Below, one piece after another: positions 1 to 6,807 of a DNA stretch of 6,818 nt. The DNA comes from Candidatus Latescibacterota bacterium. GTDB lineage: Bacteria > Latescibacterota > MVCY01. The translations under genes and the position numbers were made by a program. The stretch lies in NCBI GenBank assembly GCA_030669445.1, contig DAOVDP010000063.1, positions 1 to 6,818 on the forward strand, written 5' to 3'. The notes beneath the pieces were generated by a model. The model ran no database searches, was not told the DNA's origin, and worked only from the letters and a program-made list of their open reading frames with translations. Position 1 is the stretch's first letter. Each line of letters opens with the position of its first letter.

Positions 1-2
1 GC

Positions 3-3000
3 CGCCTCTCTCTCTCCAATCCTGCGCTGGTTCTGGAAGTGGATAAGTCCTCTGACCGGGTGAAGGGTCCCAAAACGCTCTTCCTCCAGTTGCCTCCAGG
101 CAGATATGACTTCAACGGAGGCAGTATCTGTCTTTCAGGCACCCCCGACAAGCTCAGATTGGCTCATCACATCAACGGTTGGATTTTCTCCGCCTCTGAG
201 GAAAATACAACTCTACACTTAGAGGGAGAGCTGCTTAGCGACAAGACTAACGCAGAAATGGACGGCTCGTTCAATCCTCAGAATGGGACATACGAGTTTA
301 AATTGACAGCCGAAGGGCTTGACCTTTCCTCTGAACCATTAAGAGCCTTCTGTCCCCAACTTTCTGTTAAATCAGGGCAGGCGGACCTTTCGCTGTGTCT
401 ACGGGATAGAAACCGGGTATCCGGAAAGGTGGAGGTTAAGGATGCGGCCCTTAAAATCACCTCTGCCCCTTTCTGGGAGGTAAAGGAATTCAATCTAAGT
501 GCCAAGGTAAAACCCGATACAGCCATCATAGAAAGGGGAGAAGGCAGATGGAATGGGTGCAAGTTCCAGATCGATGGCCAGATTGTCTCTTTTTCTTCCC
601 CCAGTGTCTCTCTGAAACTGGGGGTTTCCCATTTAAGGGTCAAAGATATGGCTCCCCTATTGGGCCTGGAGGAGAAGGCCCTGCCCACTGGAGGTGGCTC
701 CCTTTCAGTCAGAATCGAAGGTCCTCCCAAACATCTCCAACTGACGGGAGTGTTCGACCAGGGAGCTGTCCTCTACAATGGGGAGCGCATCAGGGACTTG
801 AAGTTCCGGTTTACTAAGGCAGAATCTGCCTTAATGCTACGGGATATCTCAGGCAGAGTGGGGGGTGGTAGACTACGAGGTAGGCTGAGGGTGGGAATTC
901 AAGCAGTTGCTCCGCCTATTGAGGGCGAATTTCACCTCACCGGGGTGGACTTCGCCAGAATAGCACGACTGTTGAACGTAGAAGCTATTGCCGGTCACGG
1001 TGACCTAAGAATACGCCTCCAGGGCAATCTGAAGTCCCCCCAGTGGCACCTGTGGTTTGACTCCCGGCAGTTCTCTCTGGGAGGGCACAACCTATCCGGC
1101 CAGAAAGGCGAGCTACAGCTTGGCCCCCAGGGAGTTCGGATTCACTCTCGCTGGAGCCAGGGAGAGTTTTTCGCCTCCTCTCCTCAATCCTTTCAGCAAT
1201 CTATCTGGAAGATTAACCAGGATCTTCTTGCCCTGGGCAGTTCTGAGGAACCTCTGCAGGGAAAGATAAATCTGACGGGCAGGCTTTCCCTAATAGAACC
1301 CAGAGGGAAGCTGAGCTTGGCTGGCAGTGAAGTTGACCTGACTGGCAGATTGAGCCAGGAACCAGAGGGCGACCCCGAGTTTCGGGTTGTCCTCAACAAC
1401 GACAATTTCCCGGTAGGCAATATCTTCGCTGCTTTGACCCTTAGCGCCTCAGCAAACGGTGACCAGGCCGAGCTCCGGCTGACGGCCATCGATAAAGACT
1501 CTGGCCAGCCACTCTTAGAAGAGAACTTGATACTTCGAGGAGGCTTCCCCTTTCGCCTTTTACGCTACTACAAAACAGTTGCAGATAAAGCAACAGCCGA
1601 TATCAACGGCACCATCCAGTTGAGCGGAACTCTACAGAACCCGGCCGTGGCCGTTCAATTGACCGCACACCGGGGACGCATAAGCAACCTCGATTCTCTG
1701 AAAACCGAAATATCTCTGCAGTGGGATAGACAACAGGGTCTGAAGGTAGAAAAATTCGACCTGTTTCATCTCTCCGAACAGATGCTCAGCCTGAGAGGAA
1801 AGTGGGGGAAAAAATGCAAAATAATCAGCGCAGAGGCTGAGATGATAGATGCCGCCAGTTTTTCCTCCCTTTTTTTCCCCCGAGGGGAAAAGTTGAAAGG
1901 CAAGCTGAGTTACGAGCTTACATTTCTCGAACATGAAACCTCCCCTCAGTTCGACGCCCGTTTCCTCCTCTCCCAGGCTCAACTGATGAACATCCCCTTC
2001 GATGAGATTGGAGGCACCCTCAGGGGCAATCCCGCAGAGATACAGAAAGTTGATCTCCAGCTTGTGAAGAAAAAAGAGTATCAGGGGACTCTCCAAGGGG
2101 TAGTCCCTCTCAGATCTGAGAGGGAGATGGATGTGAAGCTCAAATTGAAGGGCGATGTGCTCTCTGTGTTGCCCTATTTGACCAATCAAGTCAGTGAGGG
2201 TTCAGGGAGCGGACAGTTGGAACTCCAGTTGGGAGGCAGGTGGAAGACCCCAGTCATAAAAGCAGTTGAAGCCCGCTTTAACCAGGGGAGGCTTGCCCTT
2301 CACTCTCTGCCAGAAGAGGTCAACAGATTGAAGGGAGAGATTCGCCTCACCAAGGGCTCCAATTTTTTAGAGATAAAGGGTCTTTCCGGAGAGATGGATG
2401 GGGGGGGGAGGTTTTTCATTGAGAATCAGCGGCAGAGGAAGCTCGACGGAGAAGAACTGCCACCTTTCATCATAGAGACACTGGGGGTGGATTTAGGAAT
2501 AATAGCTCTCCACACCGGGGAAACGGGGATAAAGCTGAATATCCCTGGCCTAATAAGGCTAAAAGAGCAAGGGCGTTTCTGCTGCTCGCATTCGGAAGGT
2601 GAAGATATCCTCTACATTACTGGCCCAGCCCAGTCTCCGCAGGTGAAAGGACTCTGCTATGTGAGCGATGTCGAGTTTACATTTCCACGCTTGAAGTCCA
2701 AAAAATCATCCTCAAAGGAGCCTCTTGGGGAATTCTTAAAATCCATTAACTGGAACCTCAAAGTAGTGGTAGGAAGAAATGTCCGATATTTTCGTCGACA
2801 GGAATACAGTATTACCGACATAGCAGAGGCGGAATTACAGATTGACGAAGGCACCTGGTTGGAGTTCAAGGGGTCAGTAACCCAGGGAAGCTTTCACATC
2901 CAGGGCAGTCTACAGGCACACCAGGGTAATCTCAGCTATTTGAATACCGAGTTTCAGGTACAAGAGATGGGACTTGAACTCAACACTCAAAATGACCCTA

Positions 3001-3659
3001 TGCCGCTAATCTGGGGTAGTGCCAAGACCACGGTCTACTCTGATAGCACCGGAGCTGCCACTGATATCTTTCTGCATCTTTACGCCATTGACAAGCAGAC
3101 CAGACAACGAAAGGAAAAAGGGCGCTGGGGAGAGCTGAGAATGGAATTAACCTCCAGTGATTCCGACGACAACACCACGGAGAAGATCTTGGTCAAACTC
3201 GGCTATTCCCTGGATAACTACAACCAGGGGGCAGCGATGCTGTTAACTACAGGTATGGAAAGAATCCTGCTGGGCACACTCATTCGTCCCTTAGAAAGAG
3301 AGGTGCAAAAAACCCTCCGTTTGGATGTGTTCTATCTGCAACCATCCCTTATGAGCAATCTGCTCACCAGCAGCGAATTACCCTTAGGAGAGGGAGGCCG
3401 GTTATCTTACCTTGCTTTCCTGAGAGGTACCGAATGGACCCTCGGAGAATATTTCCTGGGCAACTGGCTCCTCTTTTACACTGGGGAGTTGAAAACCGAT
3501 AAAAAAGACGCATACCAGAGAGAAACACTGGGGATAAAACACCGCTTTGGGATACAATACCGGACCAGAGCCACAAACATCAGTTTCGAGTACAACTACG
3601 ATGATATCCTCAGGCGCAAAGACAGACAATTCAGCATAAGACGCTACTTCTCTTTCTGA
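3..3659 (+). CDS. tamB: TamB-family translocation/assembly module protein, 5' end outside window
   Basis: The reading frame is open from the left edge. A GTG at 39 has no Shine-Dalgarno before it, and the 12 codons upstream continue the protein (including SNPALVLEVD, a typical AsmA/TamB-like strand), so the true start and the N-terminal membrane anchor lie outside the window. About 1,218 residues are visible, built of repetitive amphipathic beta-strands as expected for the lipid-binding groove of TamB/AsmA-like proteins. Counting from the GTG, residues about 820-1206 match the conserved TamB C-terminal (DUF490) pattern: GSLQAHQGNLSYL at 956, a PLIWGSA strand, YNQGAAML at 1061, an amphipathic helix, and final barrel-like strands ending in Phe. 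The family spans the periplasm from the inner membrane to an Omp85 barrel and is implicated in outer-membrane protein insertion and phospholipid transport. The Omp85 gene bamA follows 286 bp downstream on the same strand. An AsmA-like relative is the alternative, but the C-terminus favours TamB. Confidence 0.85.
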   Translation, partial: RLSLSNPALVLEVDKSSDRVKGPKTLFLQLPPGRYDFNGGSICLSGTPDKLRLAHHINGWIFSASEENTTLHLEGELLSDKTNAEMDGSFNPQNGTYEFKLTAEGLDLSSEPLRAFCPQLSVKSGQADLSLCLRDRNRVSGKVEVKDAALKITSAPFWEVKEFNLSAKVKPDTAIIERGEGRWNGCKFQIDGQIVSFSSPSVSLKLGVSHLRVKDMAPLLGLEEKALPTGGGSLSVRIEGPPKHLQLTGVFDQGAVLYNGERIRDLKFRFTKAESALMLRDISGRVGGGRLRGRLRVGIQAVAPPIEGEFHLTGVDFARIARLLNVEAIAGHGDLRIRLQGNLKSPQWHLWFDSRQFSLGGHNLSGQKGELQLGPQGVRIHSRWSQGEFFASSPQSFQQSIWKINQDLLALGSSEEPLQGKINLTGRLSLIEPRGKLSLAGSEVDLTGRLSQEPEGDPEFRVVLNNDNFPVGNIFAALTLSASANGDQAELRLTAIDKDSGQPLLEENLILRGGFPFRLLRYYKTVADKATADINGTIQLSGTLQNPAVAVQLTAHRGRISNLDSLKTEISLQWDRQQGLKVEKFDLFHLSEQMLSLRGKWGKKCKIISAEAEMIDAASFSSLFFPRGEKLKGKLSYELTFLEHETSPQFDARFLLSQAQLMNIPFDEIGGTLRGNPAEIQKVDLQLVKKKEYQGTLQGVVPLRSEREMDVKLKLKGDVLSVLPYLTNQVSEGSGSGQLELQLGGRWKTPVIKAVEARFNQGRLALHSLPEEVNRLKGEIRLTKGSNFLEIKGLSGEMDGGGRFFIENQRQRKLDGEELPPFIIETLGVDLGIIALHTGETGIKLNIPGLIRLKEQGRFCCSHSEGEDILYITGPAQSPQVKGLCYVSDVEFTFPRLKSKKSSSKEPLGEFLKSINWNLKVVVGRNVRYFRRQEYSITDIAEAELQIDEGTWLEFKGSVTQGSFHIQGSLQAHQGNLSYLNTEFQVQEMGLELNTQNDPMPLIWGSAKTTVYSDSTGAATDIFLHLYAIDKQTRQRKEKGRWGELRMELTSSDSDDNTTEKILVKLGYSLDNYNQGAAMLLTTGMERILLGTLIRPLEREVQKTLRLDVFYLQPSLMSNLLTSSELPLGEGGRLSYLAFLRGTEWTLGEYFLGNWLLFYTGELKTDKKDAYQRETLGIKHRFGIQYRTRATNISFEYNYDDILRRKDRQFSIRRYFSF

Positions 3660-3663
3660 AGAG

Positions 3664-3787
3664 CTTGGTGTCTTCGTGGCTAAATGCTTCACAACTTTGC
3701 CACAAAGTCACCAAGACACCAAGAAACCCAAATCTAAACATCTATTATTCTATCTTTGTGTCTTGGTGTCTTCGTGGCTAAATGCTT
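3664..3787. repeat. Cluster of three 8-bp-period intergenic repeats in alternating orientation
   Basis: A 26-bp direct repeat occurs identically at 3664-3689 and 3762-3787; it begins CTTGGTGTCTTCGTGG and ends CTAAATGCTT. The second copy extends leftward so that 3753-3776 is three tandem 8-mers, TCTTTGTG, TCTTGGTG and TCTTCGTG, which differ only at the fifth base. Between them lies an inverted copy at 3699-3724 that matches the reverse complement of 3753-3778 at 23 of 26 positions and pairs with 3664-3680 at 15 of 17. The array can therefore form two mutually exclusive hairpins, with loops of 18 and 28 nt. It begins four bases after the tamB stop codon. Similar CACNAAGA-type periodic repeats are, from memory, common between genes in environmental genomes; their function is unknown. 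Confidence 0.85.
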
Positions 3788-3810
3788 TTTAATATACCCT
3801 TATGAGCATA

Positions 3811-3834
3811 ACCGATTCTCCGGTCCATTTTTTT
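3811..3834 (+). terminator. Weak candidate rho-independent terminator after tamB
   Basis: A short stem ACCG (3811-3814) and CGGT (3821-3824) with a 6-nt loop is followed, after CCA, by seven T residues (3828-3834). The position between tamB and bamA fits, but a 4-bp stem is much weaker than a typical intrinsic terminator. The upstream inverted repeats may contribute. Low confidence. Confidence 0.22.
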
Positions 3835-3835
3835 C

Positions 3836-3864
3836 TTTACCTTCGTTCCCATTTTTACTATATT
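3836..3864 (+). promoter_or_regulatory. Candidate sigma-70-like promoter for bamA
   Basis: TTTACC at 3836-3841 (four of six against TTGACA) is separated by 17 bp from TATATT at 3859-3864 (five of six against TATAAT), in the AT-rich stretch about 80 bp before the bamA start. The long gap after tamB supports a separate promoter here, but AT-rich DNA produces such matches by chance. Confidence 0.3.
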
Positions 3865-3930
3865 TAAAAATTCTCTTCTTCACTGAACAGTTTAACAGGG
3901 TTTTGTATCGAAATAAACACTGAAAATTCC

Positions 3931-3939
3931 AGGAGGTGA
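3931..3939 (+). promoter_or_regulatory. Strong Shine-Dalgarno of bamA
   Basis: AGGAGGTGA is a near-complete complement of the 16S rRNA 3' end. It lies at normal spacing before the ATG at 3946 and fixes that codon as the start. Confidence 0.85.
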
Positions 3940-3945
3940 CACTCA

Positions 3946-6210
3946 ATGAACTCGTTTAAGACTATGTTACTTACTCTGATCTTGACCGGAACCTCTCTGC
4001 TGGCGGGCACCTCTCCGGCTCAAGCAATCAAAGTAGCTGAGATTGAGGTCTCTGGTGCCGTTCACACAGATAAATCTCTCATCTTGACTGCCTGTGGACT
4101 TTCAGTAGGCGAGGAACTCTCCACCGAAAAGGTGCAAGAGGCTATCAGACATCTCTATTCACTGGGTATTTTCTCCGATATTCGGATACTGGTTGTTCAA
4201 ACTGGCGAGGATAAGGCTAAGCTCACCATAGCGACAAAAGAACTGCCAGTGTTAGAAAAAATGACATTTGTAGGAACTGAACGTTTCAAAGCCACGGAGT
4301 TAAAAAAATTGGTGGGACTCACGAAAGCACAGGTGGTAAGTCCCAAGGCCATTAAGGATGCTCAGGAAAAACTGCTCTCATTTTACAAAAAAGAAGGTTA
4401 TCTCTTGGCCCAGGTTACTCCAGAGACCTTTCAACTGGATAAAGAGGGGCGGATTATTCTCAACTTCCGCATCCTGGAGGGCAAAAAGCTGGCAGTTAAA
4501 AAGATTAGAATCCACGGAAACGAAGCCGTGAGCCAAAGGCAAATCAGAAAACAGATGGAAACCAAGGAAGCTCACTGGTGGCGAAAAGGGGCCTTTAAGG
4601 AGGAAGTCCTGCAAGAGGACCTGAACAGAATTGTCGATTTCTATCGCAAACAGGGGTTCAGGGACGCAAAAGTAATCAAAGACAGCCTCTGTTACGATGT
4701 CTCAAGCAAGAATCTGTTCGTAGATATAACTGTGAGGGAAGGCCCACGATACAAATTCGGCCAGATCAGTTGGGAGGGCAACCAGGCTCTCTCTGACAAA
4801 GAGATCTCTCAGTGGACCACGATTAAGCCGGGCGATATTTACAACCAGGAGGAACTGGACAACCTGTTAGCTGCTGTCAGGGCTGCCTATTACGAGAAGG
4901 GCTACCTCTCCACGACACTTATCCCCAGCGAGCCGGTGGTTGACAACCAAGTGAATATCCACCTCCGAATCGAAGAAGGGAGCGTCTCAAAGATAAGAGA
5001 AATTACCCTGGTAGGAAATACCAAAACCAAAGAGAAGGTGATCCGCAGAGAGCTCTCCATTAAGCCGGGGCAGGTTTTTAGGCGCAGTGCCTTGGAAAGA
5101 AGCATCAGAGATGTTTACCAGCTTAACTTCTTTGCCAACATAGAGCCCGATGTCAAACCGCTTCCTAACGGGAATGTGGACCTGATAATAAATATTGAGG
5201 AAAAGTCGACTGGCCAAGCTATGGCGGGTTTGAGTTATGGTGAACGAGACAAGCTGATGGGTTCGGTGGGATTTAACATCCCTAATCTCTTCGGTAGTGG
5301 ACAAAGCCTGGGCCTCAATTGCGACTTTGGTGCCAGAAGAGAGACCTTCAGGGTTACGTTCACTGAGCCCTGGCTCTTCGGTACCCCTACCGCTGCCACT
5401 CTCAGCATTTACAGCACAAAGGATAAATGGGAAAGTCACTTCGACGAGAAAAGAGCGGGCGGATACGGAAGGATTGGCAGAAGACTGACCTGGCCGGATG
5501 ACTACTCTCGAATATACTTCAGATATCGCTTAGAATCAGTGGAATATCTTGACTTCTCTAAAGATTTCTCTAATCCCCTGGGGTTGAAAGAGAACGAGCC
5601 TGAAGTGAACAGCAGCATTGGGCTCACCTATCTGAGGGACAGCCGGGATATGCCCCAGTTTCCCTCTCGGGGGTCACTGTGCGTCTACACGCTCGACCTC
5701 GCCGGCGGTCCTCTTCGGGGGGATGAGAATTACCATAAACAGGTGCTTGAGTCTGATTCCTATTTCCCCACCCTATTGAATGTAACCTTTATGTTAAGGT
5801 TCAAACTGGGGCTGGTAGATGCTTTCGGCTCTGACCACCAGGTTCCCCCCAGTGAGAGATTTAAGCCGGGCGGGACAAGTTTTGATGGGATGATTCGAGG
5901 CTACTCCGACTGGTCTGTGGGGCCCCGTCAACAGGGTGTCCGGATAGGCGGAAGGGCAATGTTTGCCTCTACAGCTGAGCTGCAAATCCCCATTGCCCGC
6001 CAACAGCTCTATGCCCTTCTGTTTGCCGATGCGGGGAATGCCTGGAGATGGGCATCTGGGGTCAAGCCTTTCGACCTGAAACGTTCAGTGGGGGTGGGCG
6101 TCCGGGTAGTAGTGCCTATGATGGGCACAGTAGGGTTCGACTTCGCCCACGGCCTTGATAATCCAACTGATAAGTGGCGCACCCATTTCCAGTTCGGAAC
6201 CACCTTTTAA
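3946..6210 (+). CDS. bamA: Outer membrane protein assembly factor BamA (Omp85 family)
   Basis: This 754-residue protein is the core of the machine that folds beta-barrel proteins into the outer membrane. Residues 1-27 are a Sec signal peptide with a likely cleavage after AQA. Five POTRA domains follow at about 28-101, 102-181, 182-271, 272-346 and 347-420, each with the expected strand-helix-helix-strand pattern. POTRA3 carries the BamA-like WWRKGAF...EDLNRIVDFYRKQGF segment. Residues about 421-754 form the barrel, with TEPWLFG at 473-479, the conserved loop-6 motif as IRGY at 650-653 (VRGF in E. coli), and a C-terminal FQFGTTF ending in Phe, the usual barrel-insertion signal. The length is slightly below the 810 residues of E. 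coli BamA. TamA is an alternative name within Omp85, but TamA has three POTRA domains, so five favour BamA. The usual neighbour skp is absent downstream, and a tamB-like gene lies upstream. Confidence 0.95.
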   Translation: MNSFKTMLLTLILTGTSLLAGTSPAQAIKVAEIEVSGAVHTDKSLILTACGLSVGEELSTEKVQEAIRHLYSLGIFSDIRILVVQTGEDKAKLTIATKELPVLEKMTFVGTERFKATELKKLVGLTKAQVVSPKAIKDAQEKLLSFYKKEGYLLAQVTPETFQLDKEGRIILNFRILEGKKLAVKKIRIHGNEAVSQRQIRKQMETKEAHWWRKGAFKEEVLQEDLNRIVDFYRKQGFRDAKVIKDSLCYDVSSKNLFVDITVREGPRYKFGQISWEGNQALSDKEISQWTTIKPGDIYNQEELDNLLAAVRAAYYEKGYLSTTLIPSEPVVDNQVNIHLRIEEGSVSKIREITLVGNTKTKEKVIRRELSIKPGQVFRRSALERSIRDVYQLNFFANIEPDVKPLPNGNVDLIINIEEKSTGQAMAGLSYGERDKLMGSVGFNIPNLFGSGQSLGLNCDFGARRETFRVTFTEPWLFGTPTAATLSIYSTKDKWESHFDEKRAGGYGRIGRRLTWPDDYSRIYFRYRLESVEYLDFSKDFSNPLGLKENEPEVNSSIGLTYLRDSRDMPQFPSRGSLCVYTLDLAGGPLRGDENYHKQVLESDSYFPTLLNVTFMLRFKLGLVDAFGSDHQVPPSERFKPGGTSFDGMIRGYSDWSVGPRQQGVRIGGRAMFASTAELQIPIARQQLYALLFADAGNAWRWASGVKPFDLKRSVGVGVRVVVPMMGTVGFDFAHGLDNPTDKWRTHFQFGTTF

Positions 6211-6228
6211 CCTAAGTCTCCAGAAAAA

Positions 6229-6274
6229 CCGCGGATTACACTAATTGAATAATTCGTGTTCATTCGTGGTTATG
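6229..6274. repeat. Degenerate 10-bp-period intergenic repeat
   Basis: After CCGCGGATTACA, two adjacent 10-mers, AATTCGTGTT (6251-6260) and CATTCGTGGT (6261-6270), match at eight of ten positions. The sequence then runs into TATGTGAATA. Its end, TTCGTGGTTA, closely resembles TTCGTGGCTA, which closes both direct copies of the 8-bp-period repeat before bamA. From memory, this ATTCGTGTTCATTCGTGG type is frequent between genes of uncultured bacteria. The block lies between the bamA stop and a truncated antitoxin gene. No terminator or gene is visible in 6211-6284. Confidence 0.55.
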
Positions 6275-6284
6275 TGAATAATAG

Positions 6285-6446
6285 GGAAAGGATTTGGCTG
6301 TAATCATAAGTTTAACAGATTACAAAGGCTGGAAGGCCACTCTCGAGGAGATGAAAGACCCTGAATCACTAAAGGCGCTAAGGAGAGCCGAGGAGGACGA
6401 AAAGGCTGGTAGAGTGTTTTCATGCGAAGAGGTTTTTGGTGTATAG
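6285..6446 (+). pseudogene. Remnant of a Phd/YefM-like type II antitoxin (C-terminal half)
   Basis: After an in-frame TAG at 6282-6284 the frame reads GKDLAVIISLTDYKGW, then a helical, acidic stretch ending EEDEKAGRVFSCEEVFGV before the TAG at 6444. This matches the usual second half of Phd/YefM-like antitoxins, where GKPVAVIISLEEY closes the DNA-binding domain and a DPE-type helix ending in a YSxEEVFG-like tail wraps the toxin. The first 30 or so residues, holding most of the DNA-binding fold, are missing. The sequence in their place is the periodic repeat and shows no antitoxin-like coding in any frame. No convincing start exists: a TTG at 6294 lies too close to the purine run at 6283-6292. 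The 3' end overlaps a toxin stub, as in intact modules. Family recognition is from memory of the pattern, not from a search. Confidence 0.65.
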
Positions 6447-6483
6447 AGTTGATTTTACAGACGAGGCTCGCAAAAAATATTAG
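6439..6483 (+). pseudogene. Stub of a RelE/ParE-like toxin gene (first 14 codons)
   Basis: From a GTG at 6439 the frame reads VYRVDFTDEARKKY and stops at TAG (6481-6483). This is the typical opening of RelE/ParE-superfamily toxins, a first beta-strand (YRVEFT-like) followed by the start of helix 1 (EARK). The start overlaps the antitoxin stop by 8 bp, which is normal spacing for such modules. All later strands and every catalytic or ribosome-binding residue are absent. The following bases, 6484-6531, do not restore the toxin in another frame, so the loss is a deletion and not a simple frameshift. The stub is short, and its identification depends on its position directly after the antitoxin remnant. 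Confidence 0.5.
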
Positions 6484-6517
6484 AGTTAGGCGCAATGCCA
6501 AGTTAAGGAGAAAGGAA

Positions 6518-6525
6518 AGAGGTGA
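6518..6525 (+). promoter_or_regulatory. Shine-Dalgarno of the 91-residue antitoxin-like gene
   Basis: AGAGGTGA lies 6 nt before the ATG at 6532 and supports that start. No good promoter is obvious in the 85 bp between the antitoxin remnant and this gene. Confidence 0.65.
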
Positions 6526-6531
6526 ATCACG

Positions 6532-6807
6532 ATGTCTACCAGGGTGACTCTCGAACAGGTGGAGCGATTAGCAATACAACTGCCTCCACCCGAAAAACTC
6601 AAACTGGTGGCGCGCATTAGTGAGCAGTTGAGTGGTTTCACGCCTATGATACCGCCATTAGATAAGGAACGCGCACAGCGAAAGCGTGAGGTGATGGCAG
6701 ATGCATTGCTGGCGGAATTGGACGCGATTGCAGACAGCATCGAAGGCGAGTTTGATTCGGCTGCGGACATACGGCAAATCCGAGAGGAACGGGCAAATCG
6801 TCTATGA
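6532..6807 (+). CDS. Small antitoxin-like protein, probable partner of the next gene
   Basis: The 91-residue product has no signal peptide or membrane segment. Residues 4-34 are helical (VTLEQVERLAIQLPPPEKLKLVARISEQLS), resembling the start of small addiction-module proteins. A proline-containing linker (TPMIPPL, about 37-43) follows, then a long charged helix. The tail, IEGEFDSAADIRQIREERANRL, resembles C-terminal tails that I recall on antitoxins encoded before PIN-domain (VapC-like) toxins. There is no recognisable AbrB, ribbon-helix-helix or HTH motif, so it may not bind DNA by itself. The stop codon overlaps a downstream ATG as ATGA, the translational coupling usual for toxin-antitoxin pairs. 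The start is supported by AGAGGTGA. The antitoxin assignment rests on gene order and general pattern; an unrelated small regulatory protein is possible. Confidence 0.65.
   Translation: MSTRVTLEQVERLAIQLPPPEKLKLVARISEQLSGFTPMIPPLDKERAQRKREVMADALLAELDAIADSIEGEFDSAADIRQIREERANRL

Noticed and set aside
39..41. GTG at 39 as the real start of the tamB-like gene
   Set aside because: There is no Shine-Dalgarno before it, and the frame stays open to the window edge with a family-like strand (SNPALVLEVD) upstream. A signal anchor is expected at a true TamB N-terminus and is absent here.
1632..2189. 185-codon open frame on the minus strand inside tamB
   Set aside because: It is antisense to a well-supported coding region, its predicted product has no recognisable domain, and it has no clear ribosome-binding site. 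The same applies to the minus-strand frames at 278-730 and 4987-5439.
3664..3787. CRISPR array
   Set aside because: The copies are in mixed orientation, only 26 bp long and internally periodic, without uniform spacers.
3699..3790. Strong intrinsic terminator formed by the inverted repeats
   Set aside because: The stem is long but imperfect, not GC-rich at its base, has a 28-nt loop, and is separated from a short T5 run by about ten bases.
6485..6499. GTTAGGC resembling an integron attC core site
   Set aside because: No RYYYAAC partner lies at attC distance upstream, the internal inverted boxes are missing, and no integrase is visible. A 7-bp match is expected by chance.
6486..6770. Minus-strand open frame opposite the 91-residue gene
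   Set aside because: The plus-strand gene has a Shine-Dalgarno, antitoxin-like composition and ATGA coupling. The minus-strand product is serine-rich and looks like a shadow.
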